From: Streptomyces sp. NBC_01335
GTDB taxonomy: Bacteria; Actinomycetota; Actinomycetes; Streptomycetales; Streptomycetaceae
Reading direction: 5' to 3'
Length of the DNA: 64,000 nt
Assembly: GCF_035953295.1 (NCBI RefSeq)
Contig: NZ_CP108370.1
Location: forward strand, 5,627,001 to 5,691,000
Shown here: one piece after another, positions 8,609 through 16,865 of the stretch
How the letters are laid out: every line of letters starts with the position of its first letter
How positions within the stretch are numbered: position 1 is the stretch's first letter
The notes under the pieces: generated by a model
The model's database searches: none
Seen by the model: the letters and a program-made list of their open reading frames with translations, nothing else
Told to the model about the DNA's origin: nothing
Program-made: the position numbers and the translations under genes

Positions 8609-9841
8609 ATGACTGCCGTAATGCCACCAGAAACCTATTTCACACAATCCGGTAACGGGCTGTTTACAAAGGGGGCGCCGGCGCGTTCCTGGACCGTCAG
8701 CACGGCCAAGCCCGTCACCTACGAGGTGCGCTTCGAGAGCGGAATACTCGATCCCGCCCACCCCGCTCTGGCCGAAGCGGGCACCCCGCCCGGCAGCACG
8801 GGCACCCGGCGCCTGCTGGTGGTGGAGGAGCAGGTACAGCGCCTGTACGGAGACCGCATCGCGGCGTACTTCGACGCCCGCGGGATCGAGACCGTGACCC
8901 GCGTCCTGCCCGCCCACGAGCAGCTCAAGACGATGGAGTCCGCCTTCCAGGTGGTGGAGTCCATGGACGCCTTCGGCATCGCGCGCCGCCACGAACCCGT
9001 CATCGCCATCGGGGGCGGGGTCCTCATGGACATCGTGGGCCTCGCGGCCAGCCTCTACCGGCGATCCACCCCGTACGTCCGTGTCCCCACCACCCTCATC
9101 GGCCTGGTGGACGCGGGCGTGGGTGCCAAGACGGGAGTCAACTTCGGCCGTCACAAGAACCGGCTGGGCACCTACCACCCGTCCTCGGTGGCGCTGCTGG
9201 ACCCGGAGTTCCTCGCCACGCTCGACCAGCGGCACATCTCCAACGGTCTGGCCGAGATCCTCAAGATCGCCCTTGTCAAGGACCGGGCCCTGTTCGAACT
9301 GCTCGCCGCCCACAGCAAGACCCTGCTCAACGGCAGGCTCCAGCTGACCGAGGACCCCGACGGCCGCCACCTCGTCGCCGAAGAAGTCCTGTGCCGGGCC
9401 GTCCACGGCATGCTCGAAGAACTCCAGCCCAACCTCTGGGAGCACCAGTTGCAGCGGCTGGTGGACTACGGCCACTCCTTCTCCCCCGTGATCGAGATGG
9501 AGGCGCTGCCGGAACTCCTGCACGGAGAGGCGGTGTGCATCGACATGGCCTTCACCACCGTCGTCGCCCGCCGCCGCGGCCTGGTGAGCGACGAGGACAC
9601 CCGACGCGTGCTGGCCGTCATGGAGGACCTGGGCCTGCCCGTCATGCACCCCGCCTGCACGCCCGAAGTGTGGGAACACGCCCTCGCCGACACCGTTCGG
9701 CACCGCGACGGCCAGCAGCGCCTGCCGCTGCCCGTCGGCATCGGCCAGGCGTGCTTCGTCAACGACCTCAGCCCGCAGGAACTGCGGTCGGCCTTCGCCG
9801 AGTTGCAGGAGCACGACCGGGCCCTCCGGAGTGCCCTGTGA
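8609..9841 (+). CDS. Sugar phosphate cyclase, 2-epi-5-epi-valiolone synthase type
   Basis: The protein has 410 residues and belongs to the dehydroquinate synthase-like superfamily. The NAD-binding motif GGGVLMD lies near 135-141. The block VGAKTGVNFGRHKNRLG and the run TTLIGLVDAG are typical of the C7-cyclitol branch that cyclises sedoheptulose 7-phosphate, as in acarbose, validamycin and cetoniacytone pathways, rather than AroB. Expected zinc ligands are Glu216 in GLAEILK, His289 in YGHSF and His305 in HGEAV. EEVS is favoured over desmethyl-4-deoxygadusol synthase from overall motif resemblance, but the discriminating residues need an alignment. The ATG follows GAGGAG at a good distance. It is first in a roughly 9-kb operon and overlaps the next start by 4 bp. 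Confidence 0.9.
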   Translation: MTAVMPPETYFTQSGNGLFTKGAPARSWTVSTAKPVTYEVRFESGILDPAHPALAEAGTPPGSTGTRRLLVVEEQVQRLYGDRIAAYFDARGIETVTRVLPAHEQLKTMESAFQVVESMDAFGIARRHEPVIAIGGGVLMDIVGLAASLYRRSTPYVRVPTTLIGLVDAGVGAKTGVNFGRHKNRLGTYHPSSVALLDPEFLATLDQRHISNGLAEILKIALVKDRALFELLAAHSKTLLNGRLQLTEDPDGRHLVAEEVLCRAVHGMLEELQPNLWEHQLQRLVDYGHSFSPVIEMEALPELLHGEAVCIDMAFTTVVARRRGLVSDEDTRRVLAVMEDLGLPVMHPACTPEVWEHALADTVRHRDGQQRLPLPVGIGQACFVNDLSPQELRSAFAELQEHDRALRSAL

Positions 9842-10560
9842 TCGTCGCCGACACCTCACGGGCCTCGCACGTCCACGGCGTGCACGGCGCCGAAGGCCTC
9901 ACCTACTGGAAGTGCCTCGCGCGCCGCACCGGCACCGCCGGAGCGTGGGAGGCGGTCGAGTGGGCCTGCCTGCCCCCCGGCGGTGTCAGCGGAGCCCACC
10001 TGCACACCCGTACCGAGGAGATCTACTTCATCCTCTCCGGGCGGGGCGAGCTGCTCCTCGACGACACCACCTACGAGGTGCGGCCCGGAACCATGGCTCT
10101 CACCGGCGTCGGCAGCACCCACGGCCTGCGCAACACGGGTGAAGGCGAACTGGCCTGGCTCGTCGTGGAGATGTCCGCGCCGGCCACCCACGCCGTCCTC
10201 ACCCAGGACGCCCCCACCCATCCTGGAGGAACCATGCCCCGCAGCCGGGTCTACCAGCTCGACGAAGTCCGGAGCGTCGACCCGTCGGAAGCCTTCGACG
10301 GACCCCTGTCCACCATCCGCATCCAGACCCTGCGGGAGAACGACAGCGAGACGCTCAAGGCCCACACCAGCGAACACGTGCTCTTCGTGATCGACGGAAC
10401 GGGCGTCGCCGAGGGCGCCGGCTCCCGGGCCGAGCTCGTCCCCGGAACCGCCGTCACTCTTCCGCTGGGCACGGAGGCCCACGTCCTGGCACACGAGGGC
10501 GGACTCCAGCTCTTCCACGCCGAGATGGACGTGCGCGGACCGGGGGAGAGCACCCGGTGA
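9838..10560 (+). CDS. Bicupin protein
   Basis: The GTG start is inside the cyclase stop (GTGA), so translation is probably coupled. The 240-residue product has two cupin-fold halves. The first has a metal-site pattern HLHTRTEEIYFILSG followed by the second-motif region PGTMALTGVGSTHGLRN. The second, from about residue 130, has TSEHVLFVIDGTG and PGTAVTLPLGTEAHVL, with fewer recognisable metal ligands. Cupins catalyse isomerisation, epimerisation or oxygenation, and small cupins occur in C7-cyclitol clusters. Its position right after the cyclase suggests action on the cyclitol, but no reaction can be assigned. Confidence 0.85.
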   Translation: MIVADTSRASHVHGVHGAEGLTYWKCLARRTGTAGAWEAVEWACLPPGGVSGAHLHTRTEEIYFILSGRGELLLDDTTYEVRPGTMALTGVGSTHGLRNTGEGELAWLVVEMSAPATHAVLTQDAPTHPGGTMPRSRVYQLDEVRSVDPSEAFDGPLSTIRIQTLRENDSETLKAHTSEHVLFVIDGTGVAEGAGSRAELVPGTAVTLPLGTEAHVLAHEGGLQLFHAEMDVRGPGESTR

Positions 10561-10946
10561 TCATCTCTCCCGCCGCCGCCCACGCCGAAGCGCTCCAGTC
10601 CGGCGCCGGGGCGGTCCTCAGACGCTGCCTGGCCCGCCGGGGCATGCTCCACAGCGAGTGCGAGGCGGTCGACCAGATCGTCCTGGAGCCGCACGCCCGC
10701 ATAGACCACCGCGGACGCGCCGGAGTCGACGAGGCGTGGTTCGTCCTGTCCGGGACGGTCACCGTCGACGAATGCGATTCCGCGCCGTGGTCGCTCCACG
10801 CCGGCCAGCTCATGCTCAGCCCGGCCGGAGCCCGCCCCCACCTCAGCACCGGCGACCTCCCCGTCACGCTGCTGCTGCTGGCCACGCTGCCCGACCGGTA
10901 CGCCGCCCAGCTTCCCCCGCGCATACCGGAGCTGCACCATGACTAG
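10557..10946 (+). CDS. Single-domain cupin protein
   Basis: The product has 129 residues and starts at a GTG overlapping the bicupin stop by 4 bp. The cupin core is visible as IDHRGRAGVDEAWFVLSGTV and a later segment LHAGQLMLSPAGARPHLS. The classical HxH pair is incomplete, so a divergent metal site or a binding role is possible. Together with the bicupin it gives three cupin domains in tandem in one coupled transcript. Likely role is tailoring or epimerising a cyclitol intermediate; this is inferred from context only. It overlaps the dehydrogenase gene by 8 bp. Confidence 0.82.
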   Translation: MIISPAAAHAEALQSGAGAVLRRCLARRGMLHSECEAVDQIVLEPHARIDHRGRAGVDEAWFVLSGTVTVDECDSAPWSLHAGQLMLSPAGARPHLSTGDLPVTLLLLATLPDRYAAQLPPRIPELHHD

Positions 10947-12021
10947 CCCGGCCCACGACCCCGCCTGGCTGCGGGGAACCATGACGGCCGTCGCCGTCAC
11001 CTCCCCCAAGAGCGTCGAAACGGTGGAGATCCCCATCCCCGGGCCGCTCGCCGGCCACGCACTGGTCCGCGTCTCGTACGCCGGACTCTGCGGAACCGAC
11101 CTGGAACTCCTGCACGGCACCGCCAGCTACGTCCTCGACGGGCGGACTGCCTTCCCGCACGTCGTCGGGCACGAATGGAGCGGCACCGTCGTCTCCGCAC
11201 CCGGCACCGGCCTGGCCCCCGGGCAGCCCGTCGTCGGCCAGACCATGGTGCCCTGCGGCGGGTGCGCCCACTGCCGCGGCGGCCGGCGCGGCCTCTGCCC
11301 GCACATGCGCGAGGTAGGCCTCTACGGCATCCAGGGAGCGGCGGCCGAGTACGTCCGGATGCCCGCCAGTTCTCTCGTCCCCGTGCCGGACACGGTCGAC
11401 GCCCGCTCGGCCGCACTGGTCGAACCCGCGGTCACCGTCGTCGAGGCGTTCCGGCGGGCCGGCTGCCTCACCACCGACCGCGTCGCTGTCGTGGGCACCG
11501 GCACCATCGGCCTGCTGGCCGTCCAGCTGGCCGCCCATCTGGCCCAGCACGTCGACGCCGTCGGCATCGACGGAGCGGCTCTCGAACTCGCCACCGGCCT
11601 GGGAGCCCGGCGCGGGCTTCTCCCCGCCCAGGCCGACCCGGGCGCGTACTCCCTGGTCATCGAGGCGTCGGGCGCCTCCGCTGGGTTCGCGAGAGCCCTG
11701 GACCTCGTCGAACCCGGCGGCCGTGTCGCCGCCGTCGGTGTCACGCACGAACCGATTCCGCAGGTCGACGCCGCCCGCATCACCCTCGACGGGATCTCCC
11801 TGCTCGGCATCCGCCACGGGCTCGACCACTACGACGAGACCCTCGGCCTCTTCGCCCGCGACATTCTGCGGGCCGCACCTCTGATCCACGCGGAACTGCC
11901 CGCCACGGAAGCCCGGCAGGCGTTCCGGACGCTGGAGACGGGCCGCGGCGCACGTCCCAAGATCCTGCTCTCCTTCGGTACTCCCGCCGCACCGGAACGC
12001 GAGGAAGCCCATGCCGGATGA
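10939..12021 (+). CDS. Zinc-dependent medium-chain dehydrogenase (polyol/threonine dehydrogenase-like)
   Basis: This 360-residue MDR enzyme has catalytic zinc ligands in LCGTD (Cys51) and GHEW (His78, Glu79). The structural zinc lobe is CGGCAHCRGGRRGLC. The Rossmann motif is VVGTGTIGLLAVQ. This set is typical of sorbitol/threonine-type dehydrogenases that oxidise secondary alcohols with NAD(P)+. In this operon a cyclitol such as valiolone or a carbasugar is the likely substrate, giving a ketone or enone precursor. The ATG has GGAG 7 nt upstream. It overlaps its neighbours on both sides, supporting one operon. Confidence 0.9.
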   Translation: MTSPAHDPAWLRGTMTAVAVTSPKSVETVEIPIPGPLAGHALVRVSYAGLCGTDLELLHGTASYVLDGRTAFPHVVGHEWSGTVVSAPGTGLAPGQPVVGQTMVPCGGCAHCRGGRRGLCPHMREVGLYGIQGAAAEYVRMPASSLVPVPDTVDARSAALVEPAVTVVEAFRRAGCLTTDRVAVVGTGTIGLLAVQLAAHLAQHVDAVGIDGAALELATGLGARRGLLPAQADPGAYSLVIEASGASAGFARALDLVEPGGRVAAVGVTHEPIPQVDAARITLDGISLLGIRHGLDHYDETLGLFARDILRAAPLIHAELPATEARQAFRTLETGRGARPKILLSFGTPAAPEREEAHAG

Positions 12022-12817
12022 CAACCCCCCGACCACCGGGCGGCGGCCCGTCGCCCTCGTCACGGGCGCCAGCTCCGGCATCGGCCGCGCCACCGCGCTC
12101 TCTCTCGCCCGGGCGGGGCACCGCGTCGCGGTCGGCTACCGCTCGGACGAGGAAGGAGCCCGGCGCACGGTGCGGGACATGCCCGCCGGTACGGAGACGA
12201 CCCTGGTCCGGCTGGACCTCGGCGACCCGCGCGCCGCCGCCGCGACGGTCCACCGCGTGGCCGAGGAACTCGGCGGAATCGACGTCTTCGTCAACAACGC
12301 CGGGATCAACCGCCGGGCCGACGCTCTCGACGAGGACGCCGACGGATGGCAGCACCTCCTCGACGTCGATCTCACCGGCCCGTTCCTGTGCGCCCGGGCG
12401 GCAGCGGCCTCCATGGTCGCCGCCGGCCGGGGCGGACGCATCATCAACGTCACCTCCGTGCACGAGCACATCCCCATCCGGGGCGGCAGCGCCTACTGCG
12501 CCGCGAAAGCGGCGCTGGGCGCGGTCACCAAAGTGATGGCCCTGGAACTCGCCGAACACCGCATCACCGTCAACTCGGTGGCGCCCGGCGAGACAGCGAC
12601 GCCCATGAACGGCGTCCCCGAACACACCGACGCCGCCGACGTGAAGCGGCCCGCGATCCCCGTCGGGCGCCCCGGCCGGCCGGCCGAGGTGGCCGCGCTC
12701 ATCACCCACCTCGCCTCGCCCGCCGCCGCCTACACCACCGGGGTCTCCCTCACCGTCGACGGCGGCCTCAGCCTCATGGCCGCGATCGCCAACCAGGGCT
12801 ACGCCAACACCGTCTGA
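12011..12817 (+). CDS. Short-chain dehydrogenase/reductase
   Basis: The 268-residue classical SDR has the cofactor motif TGASSGIG, the NNAG motif, Ser in INVTSVH and the YCAAK catalytic Tyr/Lys pair. The C-terminus ends with the usual TVDGGLSL. The gene overlaps the preceding dehydrogenase by 11 bp. The VTSVHEHIPIRGGSAY region resembles glucose/polyol SDRs more than FabG, so a cyclitol redox step is more likely than acyl-chain reduction. The substrate is inferred from context. Confidence 0.9.
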   Translation: MPDDNPPTTGRRPVALVTGASSGIGRATALSLARAGHRVAVGYRSDEEGARRTVRDMPAGTETTLVRLDLGDPRAAAATVHRVAEELGGIDVFVNNAGINRRADALDEDADGWQHLLDVDLTGPFLCARAAAASMVAAGRGGRIINVTSVHEHIPIRGGSAYCAAKAALGAVTKVMALELAEHRITVNSVAPGETATPMNGVPEHTDAADVKRPAIPVGRPGRPAEVAALITHLASPAAAYTTGVSLTVDGGLSLMAAIANQGYANTV

Positions 12818-12852
12818 GCCGTACCCACTCCGCACCGGAAAGGCACCGCACC

Positions 12853-13968
12853 ATGGCCCTCCAGCCTCCGCACACCGGCATCCCCACCGCCCGCAGCGTG
12901 GACCATTTCGCCTTCACCGTCCCCGACCTCGACCAGGCGATCGAGTTCTTCACCACCACGCTCGGCGGCGAACTCGTCTACCGCCTCGACCCCCTCGTCC
13001 GGGACGACGACTGGATGAGCGTCCACCTCGACGTCGACCCCAGGGCCACGACCGAGATCGCCATGCTGCGCCTCGGCCCCACCAGCAACGTCGAGCTCTT
13101 CGAGTACACCGCCCCCCACCAGAACAACGTCCCGCCGCGCAACAACGACGTGGGCGGCCACCACCTCGCCTTCTACGTCGACGACGTCGACGCCGCCGTC
13201 GCCTACCTCGCCGGCCGTCCCGGCGTGCGCATCCTCGGCACGCCGCAGACCATGCCCGAGGACGCCCCCAACGCGGGCGACCGCTGGATCTACTTCCTCA
13301 CCCCGTGGGGCATGCAGATGGAGGTCCACTCCGTCCCGCAGGACATGCCGTACCAGAAGGAGACCGACGGCCGCCGCTTTGGCCCGGTGCCGGCCTGGCA
13401 CAACGGGACCGTCACCACACCGGCACCCGGCATCCCCACCGCACGCAACATCGACCACGTCGCCTACACGGTGGCCGACCTCGACGCGTCCGTGGCGTTC
13501 TTCACCGACGTGCTCGGCGCCGAACTCCTCTACCGCATCGGCCCGATCCCCCTGCCCGCCGACGTCATGAGCACGCAGCTCAACGTCGACGGAGCGGGAA
13601 CCATCGAACAGGCCATGCTGCGCCTGGGCCCCACCGACAACATCGAGCTGTTCTCGTACGCCGTCCCCGGCTCGTCCTCCGTGCCTCCGCGCAACAGCGA
13701 CGTCGGCGGTCACCACCTCGCCTTCTACGTCGACGACGTGGACGCCGCCGTCGCCCATCTCGAAGCCCAGGACGGCGTGGAGATCCTCGGCACCCCCGAG
13801 ACCATCCCCGACGGCCCCATCGCCGGCGACCGCTGGGTCTACTTCCGCACGCCCATCGGCATCCCGATGGAGGTCCTGAACATGCCCGACGGCGCCATGC
13901 CCTACGAGGCGACGACCCGGGCACGACGCGCCCCCGGCGGCCCGGTCGCCTGGACCAACCGCCCCTGA
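12853..13968 (+). CDS. Tandem-duplicated VOC (glyoxalase/dioxygenase-fold) protein
   Basis: The 371-residue protein is an internal duplication. Both halves open with GIPTAR(S/N)(V/I)DH and share a closely matching block around DVGGHHLAFYVDDVDAAVA, ending with a metal-ligand region near MQMEVHS or IPMEVLN. The second half begins near residue 194. The VOC superfamily includes glyoxalase I, extradiol dioxygenases and CetB, reported to epimerise 2-epi-5-epi-valiolone in cetoniacytone biosynthesis. That precedent fits a protein encoded five genes after the cyclase. An alternative is self-protection, because COTC-type carbasugars target glyoxalase I. GGAAAGG lies upstream of the ATG. The double-domain form is notable. 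Confidence 0.88.
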   Translation: MALQPPHTGIPTARSVDHFAFTVPDLDQAIEFFTTTLGGELVYRLDPLVRDDDWMSVHLDVDPRATTEIAMLRLGPTSNVELFEYTAPHQNNVPPRNNDVGGHHLAFYVDDVDAAVAYLAGRPGVRILGTPQTMPEDAPNAGDRWIYFLTPWGMQMEVHSVPQDMPYQKETDGRRFGPVPAWHNGTVTTPAPGIPTARNIDHVAYTVADLDASVAFFTDVLGAELLYRIGPIPLPADVMSTQLNVDGAGTIEQAMLRLGPTDNIELFSYAVPGSSSVPPRNSDVGGHHLAFYVDDVDAAVAHLEAQDGVEILGTPETIPDGPIAGDRWVYFRTPIGIPMEVLNMPDGAMPYEATTRARRAPGGPVAWTNRP

Positions 13969-14006
13969 GAGAACCCGGTCCCCCGTCCGAAGAAAGGAGA
14001 CTCCCC

Positions 14007-15107
14007 ATGCGGTGGAACGACATCCACGTGGCCGGCACCGGAGCCTGGCTGCCGGACGACCACGTCACGGCCGAACAGGCGGTGGCCGACGGCGACTACG
14101 GCGCCGACGAGGCCGGACGCAGCGAGCAACTGAGGCTGACGGTGGCCCCGTCGGAAGCCTCCACCCCGGGCATGGCCGCGGCAGCGGCCCGCCAGGCCCT
14201 GTGGCGCGCCGGAGCGGACCCCGGCCAGGTGGACGCCCTCTACTACTCCGTCCTCAAGCACAACGGCATCAACGTCGCGAACCCCACGTCCTACGTCCAG
14301 CGCGAAACGGGCAGTTCGGCGGCGTTCGCCGCAGAGGTCCGCGCCGGCTCGAACGGGGGACTGGCAGCCCTCGAACTCGCCTGCGACAGGCTGTCGGCCC
14401 GCCCCGGAGCGAACCTGGCCGTGGTGACCTGCGCCGACATCTGGGCACCTCCCCACTTCGACCGCTGGCGTGCCGACTCCGGCCTCGTCTTCGGCGACGG
14501 CGGAAGCGCGGTCGCCGTCTCGACACGCGGCGGATTCGCCCGGCTGCGGTCCCTGGTGACGACCCAGGACCCGGAACTGGAAGGCCTGCACCGGGGCGAC
14601 GACGCCTTCGGAGACTTCCGCAACGACGCGGACCACCCCATCGACCTCTACCGGCGGGCCCAGGAGTTCCTGACGCGGATGCCCAAGGAAGAACTGTGGA
14701 AGCGGGGTTCCGCCGGGCTCCACGCCGCGGTGAGCCAGGCGACGCAGGAGGCCGGTGTCGACCTGGCCTCGGCGGACCACATCGTCCTGCCGCACTTCGG
14801 CGCCCACCTGCTGCAACGGCAGGTCCTCCGGCCCCTCGGACTGACCGACTTCACCCGCACCACCTGGGAGTTCGCCCGCCGCGTCGGCCATCTGGGCGCC
14901 GGCGACCAGCTCGCCGGCCTCAACCACCTCGCGGAGAGCGGTGCCCTGCGGGCGGGCGAGCACATCGTCCTCGTCGGCGTCGGCGGCGGCTTCAACTGGA
15001 GCTGCGCCGTGCTGGAAGTCGGGGAGACCCCCGGCTGGACGCAGCGGGAGAACCACCCCCACCCCACCACCGTGCCCACTGGCGAGGAGACCGGGACATG
15101 TCCGTAG
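14007..15107 (+). CDS. KASIII-like acyltransferase with Ser at the nucleophile position
   Basis: The 366-residue protein has the thiolase/KASIII fold. Where FabH has its catalytic Cys, it reads RAGSNGG with Ser115. The active-site His is retained as LPHFGAH (His263), but the FabH Asn position reads RVGHLGAGD (His295). These changes mark the group of KASIII homologues that do not condense but transfer acyl groups (CerJ- and DpsC-like, some with Ser). Here it could esterify the cyclitol with the acyl chain made by the PKS system. The AAAGGAG site is 7 nt before the ATG. The gene overlaps the next, canonical KASIII by 10 bp, so the pair is co-translated. Confidence 0.9.
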   Translation: MRWNDIHVAGTGAWLPDDHVTAEQAVADGDYGADEAGRSEQLRLTVAPSEASTPGMAAAAARQALWRAGADPGQVDALYYSVLKHNGINVANPTSYVQRETGSSAAFAAEVRAGSNGGLAALELACDRLSARPGANLAVVTCADIWAPPHFDRWRADSGLVFGDGGSAVAVSTRGGFARLRSLVTTQDPELEGLHRGDDAFGDFRNDADHPIDLYRRAQEFLTRMPKEELWKRGSAGLHAAVSQATQEAGVDLASADHIVLPHFGAHLLQRQVLRPLGLTDFTRTTWEFARRVGHLGAGDQLAGLNHLAESGALRAGEHIVLVGVGGGFNWSCAVLEVGETPGWTQRENHPHPTTVPTGEETGTCP

Positions 15108-16081
15108 GGATCATCCGCATCGGGGCCCACGTGCCTCCGCAGATCGTGGACAACGCGACAGTGGCCCGCTGGAGCGGCGCCAGCCCGGACTGGACCGACC
15201 AGCGCACGGGCATACGCGAGCGCCGCTACGCGGCGGACGGGGTCACCACCTCCGACCTGGCGACCGCCGCCGCCCTCGACGCCCTCGGCGCCGACCGGGA
15301 GGCGTGGCCGGACATCGACTGGATCGCGCTGGCGACCTCCACCGGGGACAAGCCGCAGCCCGCGACCGCGGCACTCACCCAGGACAAGCTGGGACTCCAC
15401 GGCATCCCCGCCTTCGACGTCAACGCCGTGTGCTCCGGATTCCTGTTCGCCCTCGACATCGGCCGGGCTCTGGTGGACCGGCCCGGCGGCGAGTCCGGCG
15501 CGCTGGTGGTCGCCGCGGACATGTACTCCCGCATCATGAACCGGTCCGACCGCAAGACGGTCGCCCTGTTCGGGGACGGAGCCGGGGCTGCGGTCCTCGG
15601 GCCCGTCCCCGAGGGCTACGGCATCCACGCGGTGAAGCTGGTCACCGACGGGGACCGCAGCGATCTGGTGGGAGTCGCCGCCGGCGGCACCGCGAAGGCG
15701 CTCGACCCGCAGGCCTGGGAGGCCGGCGAGCACCTCTTCTCGATGGACGGGCGGGCCGTGCGCGACTACGTACTGGCCACCCTGCCCAAGCTCGTCACCG
15801 AAGTCCTCCAGGAGAGTTCCCTGGACCTCGGCGACATCGACCGGGTCATCTTCCACCAGGCCAACACGCGGCTGCTGGAGCAGTGCGTGCGGGACCTGGG
15901 GATCGACCCCGCACGCGCCCCGATGACCGCTCCCCGCTACGGGAACACCGGGGCGGCCTCCATCCCGATCACCCTCCACGACGCGCACGTGCGCTCACCC
16001 CTGCGGCGCGGTGAGCGGGTGCTGCTCGCGGGGGTCGGCGGGGGCATGACGGCGGGGGCCGCCGTCATGACCTGGTACTGA
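15098..16081 (+). CDS. 3-oxoacyl-ACP synthase III, canonical triad
   Basis: The 327-residue KASIII has the complete triad: Cys112 in NAVCSGF, His253 in FHQANTR and Asn283 in RYGNTGAAS. It should condense an acyl-CoA starter with malonyl-ACP to give a 3-oxoacyl-ACP. In this cluster it may initiate or extend the short acyl group that FabG and ECH then process. It is not the housekeeping fabH, which would normally sit with fabD, acpP and fabF; none of those are here. It starts inside the 3' end of the Ser-type paralogue. Confidence 0.92.
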   Translation: MSVGIIRIGAHVPPQIVDNATVARWSGASPDWTDQRTGIRERRYAADGVTTSDLATAAALDALGADREAWPDIDWIALATSTGDKPQPATAALTQDKLGLHGIPAFDVNAVCSGFLFALDIGRALVDRPGGESGALVVAADMYSRIMNRSDRKTVALFGDGAGAAVLGPVPEGYGIHAVKLVTDGDRSDLVGVAAGGTAKALDPQAWEAGEHLFSMDGRAVRDYVLATLPKLVTEVLQESSLDLGDIDRVIFHQANTRLLEQCVRDLGIDPARAPMTAPRYGNTGAASIPITLHDAHVRSPLRRGERVLLAGVGGGMTAGAAVMTWY

Positions 16082-16127
16082 ACACCGCGCGCCGGAACCA
16101 ACCGCACCCGGACCTCAAGGAGACGAG

Positions 16128-16865
16128 ATGAGACTCAAGGGCAAGACGGCGGTGATCACGGGCGGGACACGAGGTCTCGGACTGGCCATCGCACGCGAGT
16201 TCCTGGCGGAGGGAGCGAACGTCGTATGTGCGGCCCGTTCCCGGGGGGACGTCGAGAAACTGCTGGAAGAACACCCGGAACGCAGCCGGTTCCTGCTGGC
16301 CGACGTGAGCGACCCCGGGGCGATGCCCGACGTCATGCGGGCGGCGGACGCCGAGTTCGGGGGCATCGACACGGTCGTCGCGAACGCGGGGGTGAACCGG
16401 GACGGCAAGATCGAGTCGCTGGCGTACGAGGACTGGCGTGCCGTGATGGACACCAACCTCACCGGGGTCTTCCTCTCGGTGCAGGCCGCTGTCCCGTATC
16501 TCCGTAAGAGCGGCGGTTCGGTGATCACGGTGTCCTCGTGCATGGGCAGCCGGGTGGCGGTGGGCGCCGCCGGGTACGCGGCCTCCAAGGCGGCCGTCGA
16601 GATGTTCACCCGGGTCGCGGCGATCGAACTGGGTCGCGCCGGGGTGCGGGTCAACTCCCTGGCTCCCGGCTTCCTCGACGAGGGGATGGGCCGGGAACTC
16701 GTCAGCAACGAGCGTGCCTGGGAGGCGTACCGGAAGCGGTTCGCGCTGGGACGTGCCGGCGAGGTGGGCGAGGCCGCCCGTGCGGCGGTCTTCCTGGCGT
16801 CCGAGGACGCGAGCTACGTCAACGGCGAGATCCTCGGGGTCAACGGGGGGCTGCTGTGGGCGTGA
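16128..16865 (+). CDS. FabG-like 3-oxoacyl-ACP reductase (SDR)
   Basis: The 245-residue SDR has TGGTRGLG, the VVANAGVNRDG motif, Ser in VSSCMGS, the catalytic pair in YAASK, and the C-terminal VNGGLLWA. This resembles FabG reductases that reduce 3-oxoacyl-ACP with NADPH. It probably supplies the ketoreductase activity missing from the PKS, acting in trans on the ACP-bound chain. AAGGAGACG is placed correctly before the ATG. The stop overlaps the ECH start by 4 bp. Confidence 0.9.
   Translation: MRLKGKTAVITGGTRGLGLAIAREFLAEGANVVCAARSRGDVEKLLEEHPERSRFLLADVSDPGAMPDVMRAADAEFGGIDTVVANAGVNRDGKIESLAYEDWRAVMDTNLTGVFLSVQAAVPYLRKSGGSVITVSSCMGSRVAVGAAGYAASKAAVEMFTRVAAIELGRAGVRVNSLAPGFLDEGMGRELVSNERAWEAYRKRFALGRAGEVGEAARAAVFLASEDASYVNGEILGVNGGLLWA

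Noticed and set aside
8609..9841. Primary-metabolism dehydroquinate synthase (aroB)
   Set aside because: Motifs VGAKTGVNFGRHKNRLG and TTLIGLVDAG resemble C7-cyclitol synthases, there are no other aro genes nearby, and the context is biosynthetic.
15098..16081. Housekeeping fabH
   Set aside because: It lacks fabD/acpP/fabF neighbours and overlaps a cluster-type paralogue inside the cyclase operon.
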